A stretch of DNA of 64,000 nucleotides from Cardiocondyla obscurior (Eukaryota > Arthropoda > Insecta > Hymenoptera > Formicidae), in the NCBI RefSeq assembly GCF_019399895.1, contig NC_091885.1:2268501-2332500 (forward strand). The letters are read 5' to 3'. Made by a program: the position numbers and the translations under genes. Positions 25,660 through 35,709 of this stretch are shown here, one piece after another (the stretch's first letter is position 1; each line of letters begins with the position of its first letter). The notes beneath the pieces are model-generated. The model saw only the letters and a list, made by a program, of their open reading frames with translations. It had not been told where the DNA came from and searched no databases.

Positions 25660-28121
25660 CTTGAAAAATGTTACGTGCAGAATTTTAATCTAAAATGAAA
25701 AGCTGCGTTGAGAGGAAAAAAAAAAAATTAATATCTCCCTTTCAATTACGTCGCATCGTTATCACCTCGTGCAAGGAGATACGGAGCGCGGCGCGCGGAC
25801 GCGTGATCGTGTCACTTTGGTAACCGAGTCAATACGCCATTGAAACACTCGATGCCGAGTCATCGAGTGCCTCGTAGAAGCACGCGTTGCGTGCGGATTG
25901 CATCCGAGAAGGGAAGATTAGAGGGGCAGCAAGGGGAGGGACTGCATTGTTTCTCTCGCCGTGGCAATCTGTTGTCGGCCCTCTTCACTCGAGTGTCCTC
26001 GTTCTCCCCTGACTATCACTACACCGCCAGCATCACCACCGACTATCGCCGCGGCGGCATCACCACCATCGCAACCGTCTAGTCTCACCGTCCACCGCAC
26101 CGCCCGCTACTTTCATCGAGTGCTTAGACTTTTCGACCACCCTCGAATCGACCCTCCGAGCAACTGCGAACGTCGCTACGCCACTCCCCTCTGCTTCTAG
26201 CTGTACCCTTCAAGCACCGACAATTAGTTTCCTATTGACCTATACCGCGGACCCTCGATGGTTGCACCTCGCGAAAGAATTAAACCAGAACAAACAAACA
26301 AAGGGACGCTTAATTCAAGAGTAACGCCGAAAATTAATCTGTATTTATGATAAATCAACCACCGTTTTCCGTTATCTTGTTAGCTGAATGCACGATTTGC
26401 AGTTAATACAGTATATCGAATAAAATTTTTTAAACGTTTCGTTAGAGCGTTCAACGATTAACGATACGGCACATCTAATTTTAACAGAGAAAAATTAATT
26501 GCAGCCTCCTGACACATTCTCGCGCGCCAGCCGTTTGCGATCGAAGGAGCTACGGCCTCATTATCGAATCGTATACACGATCGGCGTTTACGACGTTAGT
26601 TGGTCCACGTGCAGCGTTGTATGTGTTTGACACCGTCGATACCAGACGATACCAGTCGGAGGCACGCGTTGGTCGTGAGAGCCAGTGTGTCACGTCCGGC
26701 AGGTAGCCGGGAGTAACACACAGAACAACCTCTGCGAGTCTCTTCTGTTCTCTCGCCGTTGTAATTAAACGCGAAGCGGCTCGAATAAAAGTCGTGCGAC
26801 ATCCGCTAATTAATGATGTCGAGGTGTCGAAACCGAGTCGCAGTATTTCACCGAATTCCGTTAGATCCCAGGCGAATCGTTTCGCGCGAATGTCAAAGGC
26901 GGCCAACGGCTGGCGGGGGAGGAGACGACCGCGCCATATAGATTCTCGGGACACAGGCAACTAATAGAGCGGAGTGAGGAACAAGCAGGCGAGGAGATAA
27001 CGGCGAGAGGTCCCGCCGCCTGGTCCGGCATAATAATTTGTGCGCGCCTCATTCTCAATGGTGAGAAGGCGATGGAGAAGGGATGTACGAAGACCGAGAG
27101 AGCACGACATCTCAATTACGAGGAAATTTCGATAAAAGGAAGGAACCCGTAATTAAAATCGGCACGGCCGCTATTAAGAAAAATGTTTCGGCAAGAATTT
27201 TAGAAAATTTCTAACATACACCTGTTTTCGAATAATATAGATAAAATATAAGAATATTTTATATTTAATTTTATATTTATAAGAAAATATAAGAATAAAT
27301 AAAAGAATTAAATCGAACTATCTCAACGCGTTTTAACATACGACAGGCTCGCCCTATTGCAACAAGTATATAATGTTAAAGCGTCAATGCACAACAAAAG
27401 ATCGTAGCGTTCGGGATCAATATTTTTCAACGAAGTTACCTCGTAATAACATGTAAAAAAACCACGTTGTCGGTACACTCGTGAGATCTATTATCTAAAG
27501 ATAAATTTTTTTAAAGAGAAATCGCGATGCTCCGCGCTGCCGTGAAAGGACTGCGCATCAAACGACGTTGGCGCGAGTTACGCGGTAGAAAACAAAATGC
27601 AATTAACGACAATGGCCGCGTCTGTTCATTAGCATTTTTTTACGTGCTCGCTCGCGGCCTTTGTTCTATTTTCATTTCGTTCCATCACGGCGATCTACCG
27701 GCTCTCCTCTTTTCTACGGCCAGCCACTTCGCTTCATCGCCGGTGCGCGCTTCATCCCTTCGCCTCTTCACCTTCAGCATCTATTGTTGTCGGCGATGGC
27801 GGTGCGCTCATTGTGCTCCGACACAATAATAATTGCGCTAATGATCGCGCTCGAAAAGTGCTTCGTAATCGGCGGGGTAGGGACCCTTTCAGACTCTTTA
27901 GCCCGTTCCTTAAAGTAACTACCAACGCGATAAAACCTCCCGCTCGATCAAAAAAGAAAAAGAAAAAAAAAAAATGAAAGAAAGCAATAACAACGCTACA
28001 AGTCGAAATTCACGCGTCCAATAATACACGACCGGGATAATTTTTAGCAAACAGTATTAACTTCAAATCTGATCTGTATAGCAAATTACATTTTAAGTAA
28101 GCATACGTCAAATACAAAAAG

Positions 28122-28139
28122 AAAAAAAAAAAAAAAAAA
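28122..28139. repeat. A homopolymer, 18 bp
   Basis: Pure A run preceded by AAAAAG. A second impure A tract lies near 27950-27974. Confidence 0.93.
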
Positions 28140-28536
28140 GTGTGTCACGATTAATCGCCCAATTTACGTAACAGACAAAACGAAGAACGCCGACGCGGTC
28201 GATGTACAAAGAAGCAAATATGCCCGGAAGCGATCGCCAGAATCGAAGCGGGGGCGAAAAGAAAGGGTCCAGAGAAAAAGGACCGTGGATCCATTTTCTC
28301 GCTTCATTCCGCGAACGGTATTCACGTCGGTGCCCGACCACATATTAAAGGGATAATGTAAGCGCGCGCCCGCCCGCTCGCACGTGTGTGCACGAATCGT
28401 ACGTACGTACCTAGAACGTGCGTTAACGTACGAAAGCGGGTAGGATACGCCACGCGGGGCACTCTCTTCATTTCCAGGCTGTCACGAGCAGAAGAAGATT
28501 CGGCCTGCGTTTGACAGCTCCAGGGTCTGGGTTGGG

Positions 28537-28572
28537 TGCTGCTGCTGCCGCTGTTGCTGCTGCTGCTGCTGC
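28537..28572. repeat. Interrupted (TGC)12 trinucleotide repeat
   Basis: Twelve TGC-like triplets with interruptions (CGC, TGT). They give polyleucine on plus and polyalanine on minus frames, which explains the open frames at 28322-28803. It lies in an intron with no splice sites I can assign, so I do not call it coding. Confidence 0.88.
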
Positions 28573-29738
28573 CGGGGCCGGGCCGTAGGTTGAGAGAATC
28601 GTGCAGGGGCATGCCGGAGGTGGAGGATACACAGCCGAGAGGATCAACGCGAAGGGACGAGAGAGAGAAGGTCGGCGTGTGCCGGTACTACCGATTATAC
28701 CGTACTGCATCCGTATTGTTACATCGCGAAGCCCACCCCTTCCACGCGTCCCTTTTCTCTTGCGCGGCTTCAACTCGGGCCGCGCGCTAGCACTCTCTTC
28801 CAACAGTATTCATATCTCTCAGCGTAACAAAAAAAAATTGTGTGGAAGCGGACCAATGCATTGTCGAAACAGAGTTACAATACGCGACTTCTTCGGAAAT
28901 ATCGATGACTACGTCGTGTCGCTTTCTTTCTTTTTTTTTCTTTTTTCTTTTTTCTTTTTTGTGAAGAACAAGATACGATCTCTTGGTGAACTTTTTATTT
29001 TAATTATACGATTTCTAGACCCGTTCAACTTTATTGCGTCCGTTATACGATAAATTCTTAAGAATAACACGCTAAAATACGACCGCGCAAAAAAACAAAT
29101 TCTACGGAGGCTTAAATTGAATCATCAAGTAAATGGAATACTCATTGGAGCATGTTGTTACGCAAGAAGCCGGGTGTGAAGTCGTAATTACTTTGCATAG
29201 TAATAGCCTCGGCGTGGTATCTGCATATGAAGGTTAAAAGAGAGAACTCGCTTATCGATGTGTAATACGAGGCTACCATGACTTGACTGGTATCAGAAAG
29301 GTACATTAAGAATATTATTCTAAAGAAAAATCTAAAAAAAAAAAACTTTAAATAGCATCTATAGATAATTAATTGTACTATAATGTATTATTTTTCTTTC
29401 TCGCGTCTGATAAATTATTTCTAAAAAATATTATTTCAGATGCATTATCATTTTCACATAGTCACAAATATAAAAAAAATAAAAAAAACTTGCGCGTTTT
29501 AATTAAGTACAAAATTTAACAAAGAAAATAAATATGAATATATTTTAAAGGCGCTGGTGATTACGATCACCTGCCTTGGCGAGTCTTTTGAACGAGTTGT
29601 CGAATTTTTATATCCTAAAAAAAATATATAACAATAGCTTTGCACACTCGATGAATTACAATGGCAGCAGCAGCGGCATATCGGGAGAATGTGCGCGAAA
29701 AGAAAACCAGAAAAACGGAAGTAGAAACTAAGAGAGAA

Positions 29739-29758
29739 AGAGAGAGAGAGAGAGAGAG
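29739..29758. repeat. (AG)10 microsatellite
   Basis: Perfect AG repeat followed by GGGGAAAAAAAAAAAG, forming one longer polypurine tract. Confidence 0.92.
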
Positions 29759-29940
29759 GGGAAAAAAAAAAAGAAAAGTGCAGAGGGGATCTGGAATCGG
29801 AGGACCAACGAGATTCCCGATGGAAACTGAAAACGCGTATGGAACAGACGGGTTACGGGAGGGCAGATGCAATGACGGCTGCTGTTTAATATCGGTGCCG
29901 CACATGGGCGCACTCCGAGACACATTTCACTAATATTGCA

Positions 29941-29964
29941 CCAGCCAGCCAGCCAGCCAGCCAG
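29941..29964. repeat. (CCAG)6 microsatellite
   Basis: Six perfect CCAG units followed by degenerate CAG-rich sequence to about 29990. Confidence 0.95.
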
Positions 29965-30489
29965 GCAGACAGCAGCCAGCAAGCGGCAGCTAACGGAGAC
30001 AGCGCACTTTCCAGCGCACGCTTTACATATCTCTCGGCGCATTAATATATTCAACACATATGAATATTGCAGAGAGACCGAGAGACACGTACGAAGCGCG
30101 ATAGAGAAAGAAATACGGGACAGAGAGAGGGACGGCGCGGGAGGTAGGTAGAGATGATGTACTCGCCAGCTAAACCATTGTGCCTATCTTGGGCTTCATG
30201 AAATCTGCAATTCTCTCGCTTTCGCTCTTTCACTATCTCCTATTCCGCGTTCCCTTTACCTCTCTTTGTTCCGCGACAGAGCTTTGTGCTTTGTGCCTCT
30301 CGCAACTCTGGAACTATTTCCGTGGCTTTGAATAAGGAACTAATGAATACGAACTGTGGATGGTGGCAAGCTTATATATTCCCTTTATAGCTTATATATA
30401 TATACAATATCGCGTTTATCGTGCGCGTACGTTTCTTTCGTATTCAAGCTACTTCATTTCTTTTCCCACGTGTAGTTGAAATAGCCAGT

Positions 30490-30537
30490 AAAAGAAAAAA
30501 AAAAAAGAAAAAAAAAAGAAAAAAAAAAAGAAAAAAG
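30490..30537. repeat. A-rich tract with regularly spaced G
   Basis: Runs of six to eleven A separated by single G residues form a roughly 48-bp polypurine tract. Confidence 0.88.
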
Positions 30538-30842
30538 GCCAGCGATCACAACGAATAGTTTTTATCTCAAAAATGTACGAAAGCCTATAACAAAGACGTT
30601 ACCGTTATCGTTAATTATTTCCGTTCGCAATCATCGACCGGCACAGTTAAAAACAACTTCGCGTCTCTCGAAAAATGTGTTTCCGCCTTTTTATTTCTAT
30701 CAACTATTGCCGTTAGTGCATTCCAGCTACGTCGTGCAGTTTCGGCGAGACATTTTCGAGCGAGGCGTTTTCTGCCTCCATGGGAACCAATTACCCTTCC
30801 ACCCTCTTACGAGAATGGCCGACCCTCTGGGCGATGGTCGCC

Positions 30843-31130
30843 GGTGTACGAAAGTCCAATACGCGCGTGTGCATACGCTCGAGAGTCGCTGTATGCGCGA
30901 GTACAACGTAGCGTGACAACGTACGCTACGCGTGCACATAATATACACGCGTATACGCGCACATATGCATCCGCGCGATCACGTGTACGAAGTACACATA
31001 CACGCACGTTTCTACGCAACGCTTACATGCATAAATGTTTTATATATACAACATATACGCGGATAAAATATGTGTGTACACGCGTGTACGCGTATACGAG
31101 TGTACGAATGTGCATACGCGCACGTACGTT
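30843..31130. repeat. CA/CG/TA alternating purine-pyrimidine region
   Basis: About 290 bp dominated by cgtgtg, cacacg, cgtacg, tatacgcg and acatac blocks. It contains the perfect palindrome GTACACGCGTGTAC at 31076-31089. Tyr/Thr/Val/Arg/His-rich frames occur on both strands because the sequence alternates, not because it codes. Confidence 0.75.
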
Positions 31131-33263
31131 TCCCTATGTCCGACTCCTTGGCAATAGACATCGGAGAGAACAAGGAGAGACGGAGAAGGATGAAAGAGCC
31201 AAGTGAGAAAAGGAGAGAGACGCAACAGTGATGGATCGTCCAATCAGTGCCGCGAGATGAAGCACGAGAGAAACGGAGCGAGCGCGGAGGCGAGACCGAA
31301 GGAGAATCTTCTCCACCTATGGCACGGTGCGCGATGGACGATGAAAAAAAGAGAGAGAGAGACGAAAAGCGACAGAGAGAGGGAGAGGTCATGGTCGGGT
31401 CGGTCTCTTGCTAATCGAAGAACACGAGGTGGCCCTGTGGCGGCTCCGCGCGAGAGAAACTCTCTACCTCGGCTATTCTCCGCCGCCATCACCTATCGCC
31501 GGTCCAGCTATTGTGTAACTTGCTCTCAACTAGTAACGAAATTCTCTTCCGCGAGGCCTACAGTCGTGATCAAACTTTCCTGACATTATCCGATCAAGTC
31601 CCCAATTAGCTCGCGCACTGAAATTATTTACCCGTATTATCCTTCTCTGTGATTTTTACAATAATCATCTCGCATTATATAATTTGTATTCTAGTATTTT
31701 AAATTTAATAAAGTAACAAAGTATCGCAAATTGTAGAACGAGTTTTCTTTCATTTCCTAAATGGACTTATATTTTAAACTGTGTAATTAACGATGTTTGA
31801 CGAATTTTTTTTAATTTCTAATAAATTTTGTTAATTACATTGACACGTCGGCGTAAGAAACGTAAGCGATATTATGCCGGCCAGAAAGTAGAAAACGTGA
31901 CAAAATGTACAACGCGGTGATATATTCGGCTACGTCAATTCTTTCATCACCCATAGACATTCGAAATGCACTGCGGGAGATTGAAAAATGATTTCCTAGC
32001 AACGACGTAGCACGAGTTACGCCACTGTGCGTAGAGTGGTGAAAGAGAGGAAGAGCGTAGAGAGAGGGTGGCTAACAATGGCCGCCAACCAAAACATCCG
32101 ATAAATCTAACCGGCCCGGACCTCAAGCCCCGAGGGGTTTTAAACTCTCTCACCCCAAACGCCGACGCGGGCGCAACCCTTACATTACGTTACACACTCA
32201 CAGAAAAGGGAGCCATGCCGTGTGCTATTGCAGGGCGATACGCGGGAGGGGGAGGGGGCAGGGGGTGGCGAAAGGGGTGGTAGCGGGTGTGCACAGTACG
32301 GTGGTTCCGCGCGATGGAGACGGGGAGAAGAGAAGCGGGAGGTGATGTGCGACCCATGAAAAACCAAACCGAGAGAATTCCACCCGTTCTCCTCCTCTTT
32401 CACCTCCGTTTCTCCAGCATCCACCCCGTTCCCAGTCTCGGCTAACCTCCTTCTACCAGTAAACGTAACGAGATCCACCGCGCGCGGGCGGTCGTGTACC
32501 CGGTCTCTGACGAAATTTCGACGAATTTGTTTTGTTACCGCATCCTAATTCGTTTCGTCCCCTTCCCGTTCGAAGTCGCGGCCGAAATTCCGGCACAAAC
32601 GCCGCGCTCTGAAATTACGATGCCAACAATACTTTATTCAAAGTGACTTGGAATAGTTATCGAAAGCAGCGTCCTTTAAAATGAGCCTTCAATTTTTAGC
32701 GACGTTAAAACGCCCGAACGTCGTATCGATCGCCTCTTTTTTTTTTTTATTTTAATAGAAAAAAACATGAACTATTAAAGTAGAAACGAGAAAAATTGGA
32801 ACGTTCTTTAATAATCGCAATAAAAAAAAGAATAAATAAATAAATAAAAAAAAATGCCAAACCGATTAAAATATACCGTTTTAAAACCATTCCTATAAAA
32901 CTTCAAATAACACAGGCGACAACGAAATATGCCTCCATCATCGCGTTCGTAATAGACGAGCGAGACGGAAATATGCAGTCAGGGAAAACACAGAGGCACG
33001 TTAATGTCGTCGTCGACGCAGAAACTCGACTCTCGCCGCGTCGTCGCGCAACGTATCGAGAGTTAAACGACGCCTGGAATCTCAGGATTCCTCGACAGTC
33101 GTACATAATCAAGCGTCTACGATATTCCGCGCCCGAGCCGAGTGGCGAACCGCGTTTCCGCATCGAAGAATGTCGATAGCTTTCAACTACGTACTTAAAT
33201 GTATGCAGGTTTGACGTGCTGTTTGCTTACGGAAACGTTAAGATAATTTATAATTGAAAACGC

Positions 33264-33283
33264 AAAAAAAAAAAAAAAAAAAA
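33264..33283. repeat. A homopolymer, 20 bp
   Basis: Pure A run, 2.3 kb from the linker exon donor on its intron side. Confidence 0.93.
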
Positions 33284-33807
33284 TCGCATTGGAAAGAATG
33301 AAAAGGCAACTCGTCTGCTTTTTTTTAATCTTTTTTTTACATTCGCTGAACAAAATAGCAAAGAGTTATTCTAGCGAGCTCACGTTCACGAAAATAGAAC
33401 GATATTTCATATCAATCTTATGGACGTAAATCGCGAATTTTATTTGGATGCAATTTGAATATGACAAATTAAACGAAATTTCACGTAGCGGAGCCGCCGG
33501 TCGCTGTACGAGTACTTTCAACGCGCATCGGAATTGACTCGATGCTCTTAAACACGGAAAAAAGGCTCCACGTGAGGCTGCGCGAAACGAAGAAGGAAAA
33601 GAAGAAAAAGAAAAACCCTTTCTCTCCAGAGTGGCGCGAGCCCAAGTCCGCCCCTCTTTTCTTTACGGATCGGCTCCAGAGAGGAGCGGCGTCCGTGCGA
33701 CCGCTTACCCGCTCCGTGGGCGGAAGGAAGAGGTCCAGATGAGGAGAACGAGGAGGACGAGAGGCCAGAAAGAGGGACAGACAGGTCGGCCCGAGAGAGG
33801 AACCCGC

Positions 33808-33858
33808 GGCTGCCATGGTTACCGTCGCATTCCCGCCTCGCCTCGTTGCCATGGAGAT
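33808..33858. promoter_or_regulatory. Pair of X-box (RFX-like) motifs centred on CCATGG
   Basis: GGCTGCCATGGTTACC at 33808-33823 and GTTGCCATGGAGAT at 33845-33858 resemble the RFX X-box (GTTGCCATGGCAAC). The first carries one complete half-site (GTTACC) and one near half-site; the second carries one complete half-site (GTTGCC). Confidence 0.35.
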
Positions 33859-33879
33859 CGCGGCACCCTTTCCCTCGGC

Positions 33880-33899
33880 TCTCCTCTCCTCTCCTCTCT
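33880..33899. repeat. (CTCCT)n short tandem repeat
   Basis: About four units of CTCCT/TCTCC in the pyrimidine-rich part of the 33.5-34.1 kb patch. Confidence 0.8.
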
Positions 33900-35583
33900 T
33901 TCCGTTCCTCTCGCTTTCTCTACCGCTTTGCTCGCATGTCGACCGGCACTCTCGCACACGCGAAATTCCGTCCTCCTCGCTCTCGAACGCCAATCTTCTC
34001 TTCGACGACAAGGGCCGACTCGCTCTCTCGCGCTCGCGTCGTCCTTTCTTCGCGGAGGGTACCTCTGCTCCAGAAGAGAGGGAGGTCGGAAGAGAGAAGA
34101 ACAGACGGAGGAGACGGCCCGCGAACAGCGTACGCATGCGTGATACTTGGCCCTTCGCAATATCGAGGCCCGATGCATCTCCGGAACGATTCGATCACTT
34201 ATCAAACGCGAGTCACTCGCAACCACGTAACGTGCTCTCGGCTCGATGCTTATCTCTGGCGCGTCGCGAGGAGTCTCGACGCCGCTCGAAGAAGGTCGGC
34301 ACGATATCGGTGGCAATAGGACCGCGCACGCGTAATAACGGAGTAAAACAACGAGCCTGCCAATATGAAAAAAGTTTTGTCGTAAAAAAAGAATTCTTCC
34401 GAGTCGCTCGTCGATCATTCTTTCCAATCAACAGCTGTTCAGCCTGGATTTTATGTACACGCGATACCCAGCCGTGTGGTTTTGTAAAGTGGTTACGCAA
34501 GTTGCACCCGTCTTTTCACGGTCGCGCTTAATTTAGAAAAGATTAACAGAGTCCCGGCTTCTCTATAATTCGAGCCGCTAATTATCGCCAAGCCGAATCG
34601 TTCGCGCGCGAAGCCATCGGAGTTATCAGCGACCTGTTTCGTAAATCGTATTTCTGATTGGCCAATCGGCGTCATCGATATTAATATTTATTCAGCGCAC
34701 CGAATGCCCGAGGCCGATTAAAACTTGTTTATGCGGCTAACGATTCGCTCCTCCCTCTGAACGCACACGTAGTGCACGCATAAAACAACGACGTCTTTTC
34801 CCTCGCTTTTACGCGCGATGCGATTCAAAATAATTAAAGATTAATTCGAGCGAATAAAAGTGGATTTATGGACGGCAGATGTCATTACGTACAACTTTAT
34901 ACTTTACAGCACACTTAAGAAATATAATGAAAATTATTAGTAGTTAAAAACATAAATTGGTTTTTTTTTTTTAAATCGCCGAGTTGTGCAATCTCCATAA
35001 GAGGCAATTAATTTTTTTAATTACCCCACTTGTATTATTTATTTACTCGGGGAGCAGTTTACGATCAAGACTTTCTTGATCGGGGAGAGAAAGAAGCGTA
35101 AGTGATAATTACAGATATATTGTGGAGGAGCGTAAGACGAACTATAGAATACGAAAGTAATGCATACAATTGATATAAAAAATCTCACGGAAAGAAAATC
35201 CCGCACAAAGGTTTCTAAGTGTGTTGAAGAAATATTAGTACTTGTTAAATAATAATTGGGTAACTGTTATTACTAGAAAATTATATCGAATGATATCAGC
35301 GTATTCTAATAGAAGCTTTCACGGCAGGTCTAAAATTATTTGGCGATGTGCTCCGATTGACTAACGAGACGTCCATGTAATATTTACACAAATGCAGCCC
35401 GTCAAAAAAGAAACTTTTTTTCTTACAAAGATTATTTCGCAAACTAGCGTTATGTGCAGAATAAAATAATTGGCACTTATACGACGAGTCTTCGTCGTAT
35501 CGGCTTTCGTCGTTAATCGAGAAACGTGTGAGCGGTTTTAGGTGCAAGAAGCGTAAGAAATTCAGATATGTGCGAAGAACTCG

Positions 35584-35589
35584 ACTTAC
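35584..35589 (-). other. 5' splice donor of the linker exon
   Basis: The minus-strand sequence CCCG|GTAAGT is a full consensus donor. Retention would stay open for 25 codons before TAA at 35513-35515, so intron retention here would give a homeodomain-less protein. Confidence 0.93.
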
Positions 35590-35697
35590 CGGGACTGCCA
35601 AGGAAGACCGAAGAGTAAAGGACACCTCGACGCGCGTCGGTCGCCGCGCGTTGCGCGTCAGGAGGCGAACTCCATTCCCTACGAGGACACCATTTGC
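35590..35697 (-). CDS. hth: homothorax exon: linker between MEIS domain and homeodomain (REWSSP / YSSVFLGSP)
   Basis: This is an internal coding exon of hth, upstream of the homeodomain exon in transcript order. Read on the minus strand in the only frame that joins 12454 correctly, it gives 35 whole codons: KWCPRREWSSPPD, then AQRAATDARRGVL, then YSSVFLGSP. Its last base G combines with GT from the next exon to make Gly. Fly Hth has a very similar segment (RWCRREWSSP, later LYSSVFLGSP) just before the DASNASIG stretch, so the assignment is firm. It has no catalytic or DNA-binding residues; I read it as a Ser/Pro/Arg-rich linker. The exon is 108 nt and phase 1 at both ends, so skipping it would keep the frame. 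The acceptor is TTTTTGTTTCAG and the donor is G|GTAAGTCG. Another frame over the same bases (35296-35706) is longer but is a shadow. Confidence 0.95.
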
Positions 35698-35709
35698 CTG
35701 AAACAAAAA
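35698..35709 (-). other. 3' splice acceptor of the linker exon
   Basis: On the minus strand the intron ends TTTTTGTTTCAG before GCAAATGG. A T-rich tract precedes the AG, and a TTTTAACG about 25 bases upstream is a plausible branch site. The exon begins with two bases that complete a codon started in an upstream exon outside the window. Confidence 0.9.

Larger units (their letters stand above)
33545..34130. repeat. Strand-switching purine/pyrimidine-rich, CpG-dense patch
   Basis: The plus strand is purine-rich (gaagaaaag, gaggagaacgagg) to about 33800, turns pyrimidine-rich (ctctcctctcctctcctc) to about 34050, then purine-rich again. Frames of more than 200 codons are open on both strands across it, enriched in Arg, Ser, Glu and Lys, as expected from purine/pyrimidine bias. 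I do not call a gene. Confidence 0.65.
12455..35589 (-). other. hth: hth intron between the linker exon and the homeodomain exon (23.1 kb)
   Basis: This 23,135-bp intron is bounded by the proven donor at 35589 and acceptor at 12455. I found no further hth coding segment inside it on the minus strand, and no recognisable gene on either strand. It contains AT-rich patches (for example 22620-22800 and 23160-23290), a CpG-dense patch around 16.1-17.0 kb, a strongly purine/pyrimidine-skewed patch at about 33.5-34.2 kb, several microsatellites, and an alternating purine-pyrimidine stretch around 30.8-31.1 kb. Long introns in hth orthologues commonly hold developmental enhancers, but no specific enhancer can be called from sequence alone. 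Confidence 0.9.

Noticed and set aside
28322..28803. Polyleucine and polyalanine frames over the TGC repeat
   Set aside because: Homopolymeric peptides from a trinucleotide repeat, with no splice sites or homology.
30727..31206. Tyr/Thr/Arg/Val-rich frames on both strands
   Set aside because: A by-product of alternating purine-pyrimidine DNA, which suppresses stops on both strands.
33481..34531. Overlapping frames of more than 200 codons on both strands
   Set aside because: They are open together because of purine/pyrimidine bias; the products are low-complexity Arg/Ser/Glu-rich and no domain is visible.
35296..35706. 136-codon minus-strand frame covering the linker exon
   Set aside because: It uses the wrong frame and ignores both splice sites; the correct frame gives the conserved REWSSP and YSSVFLGSP peptide.
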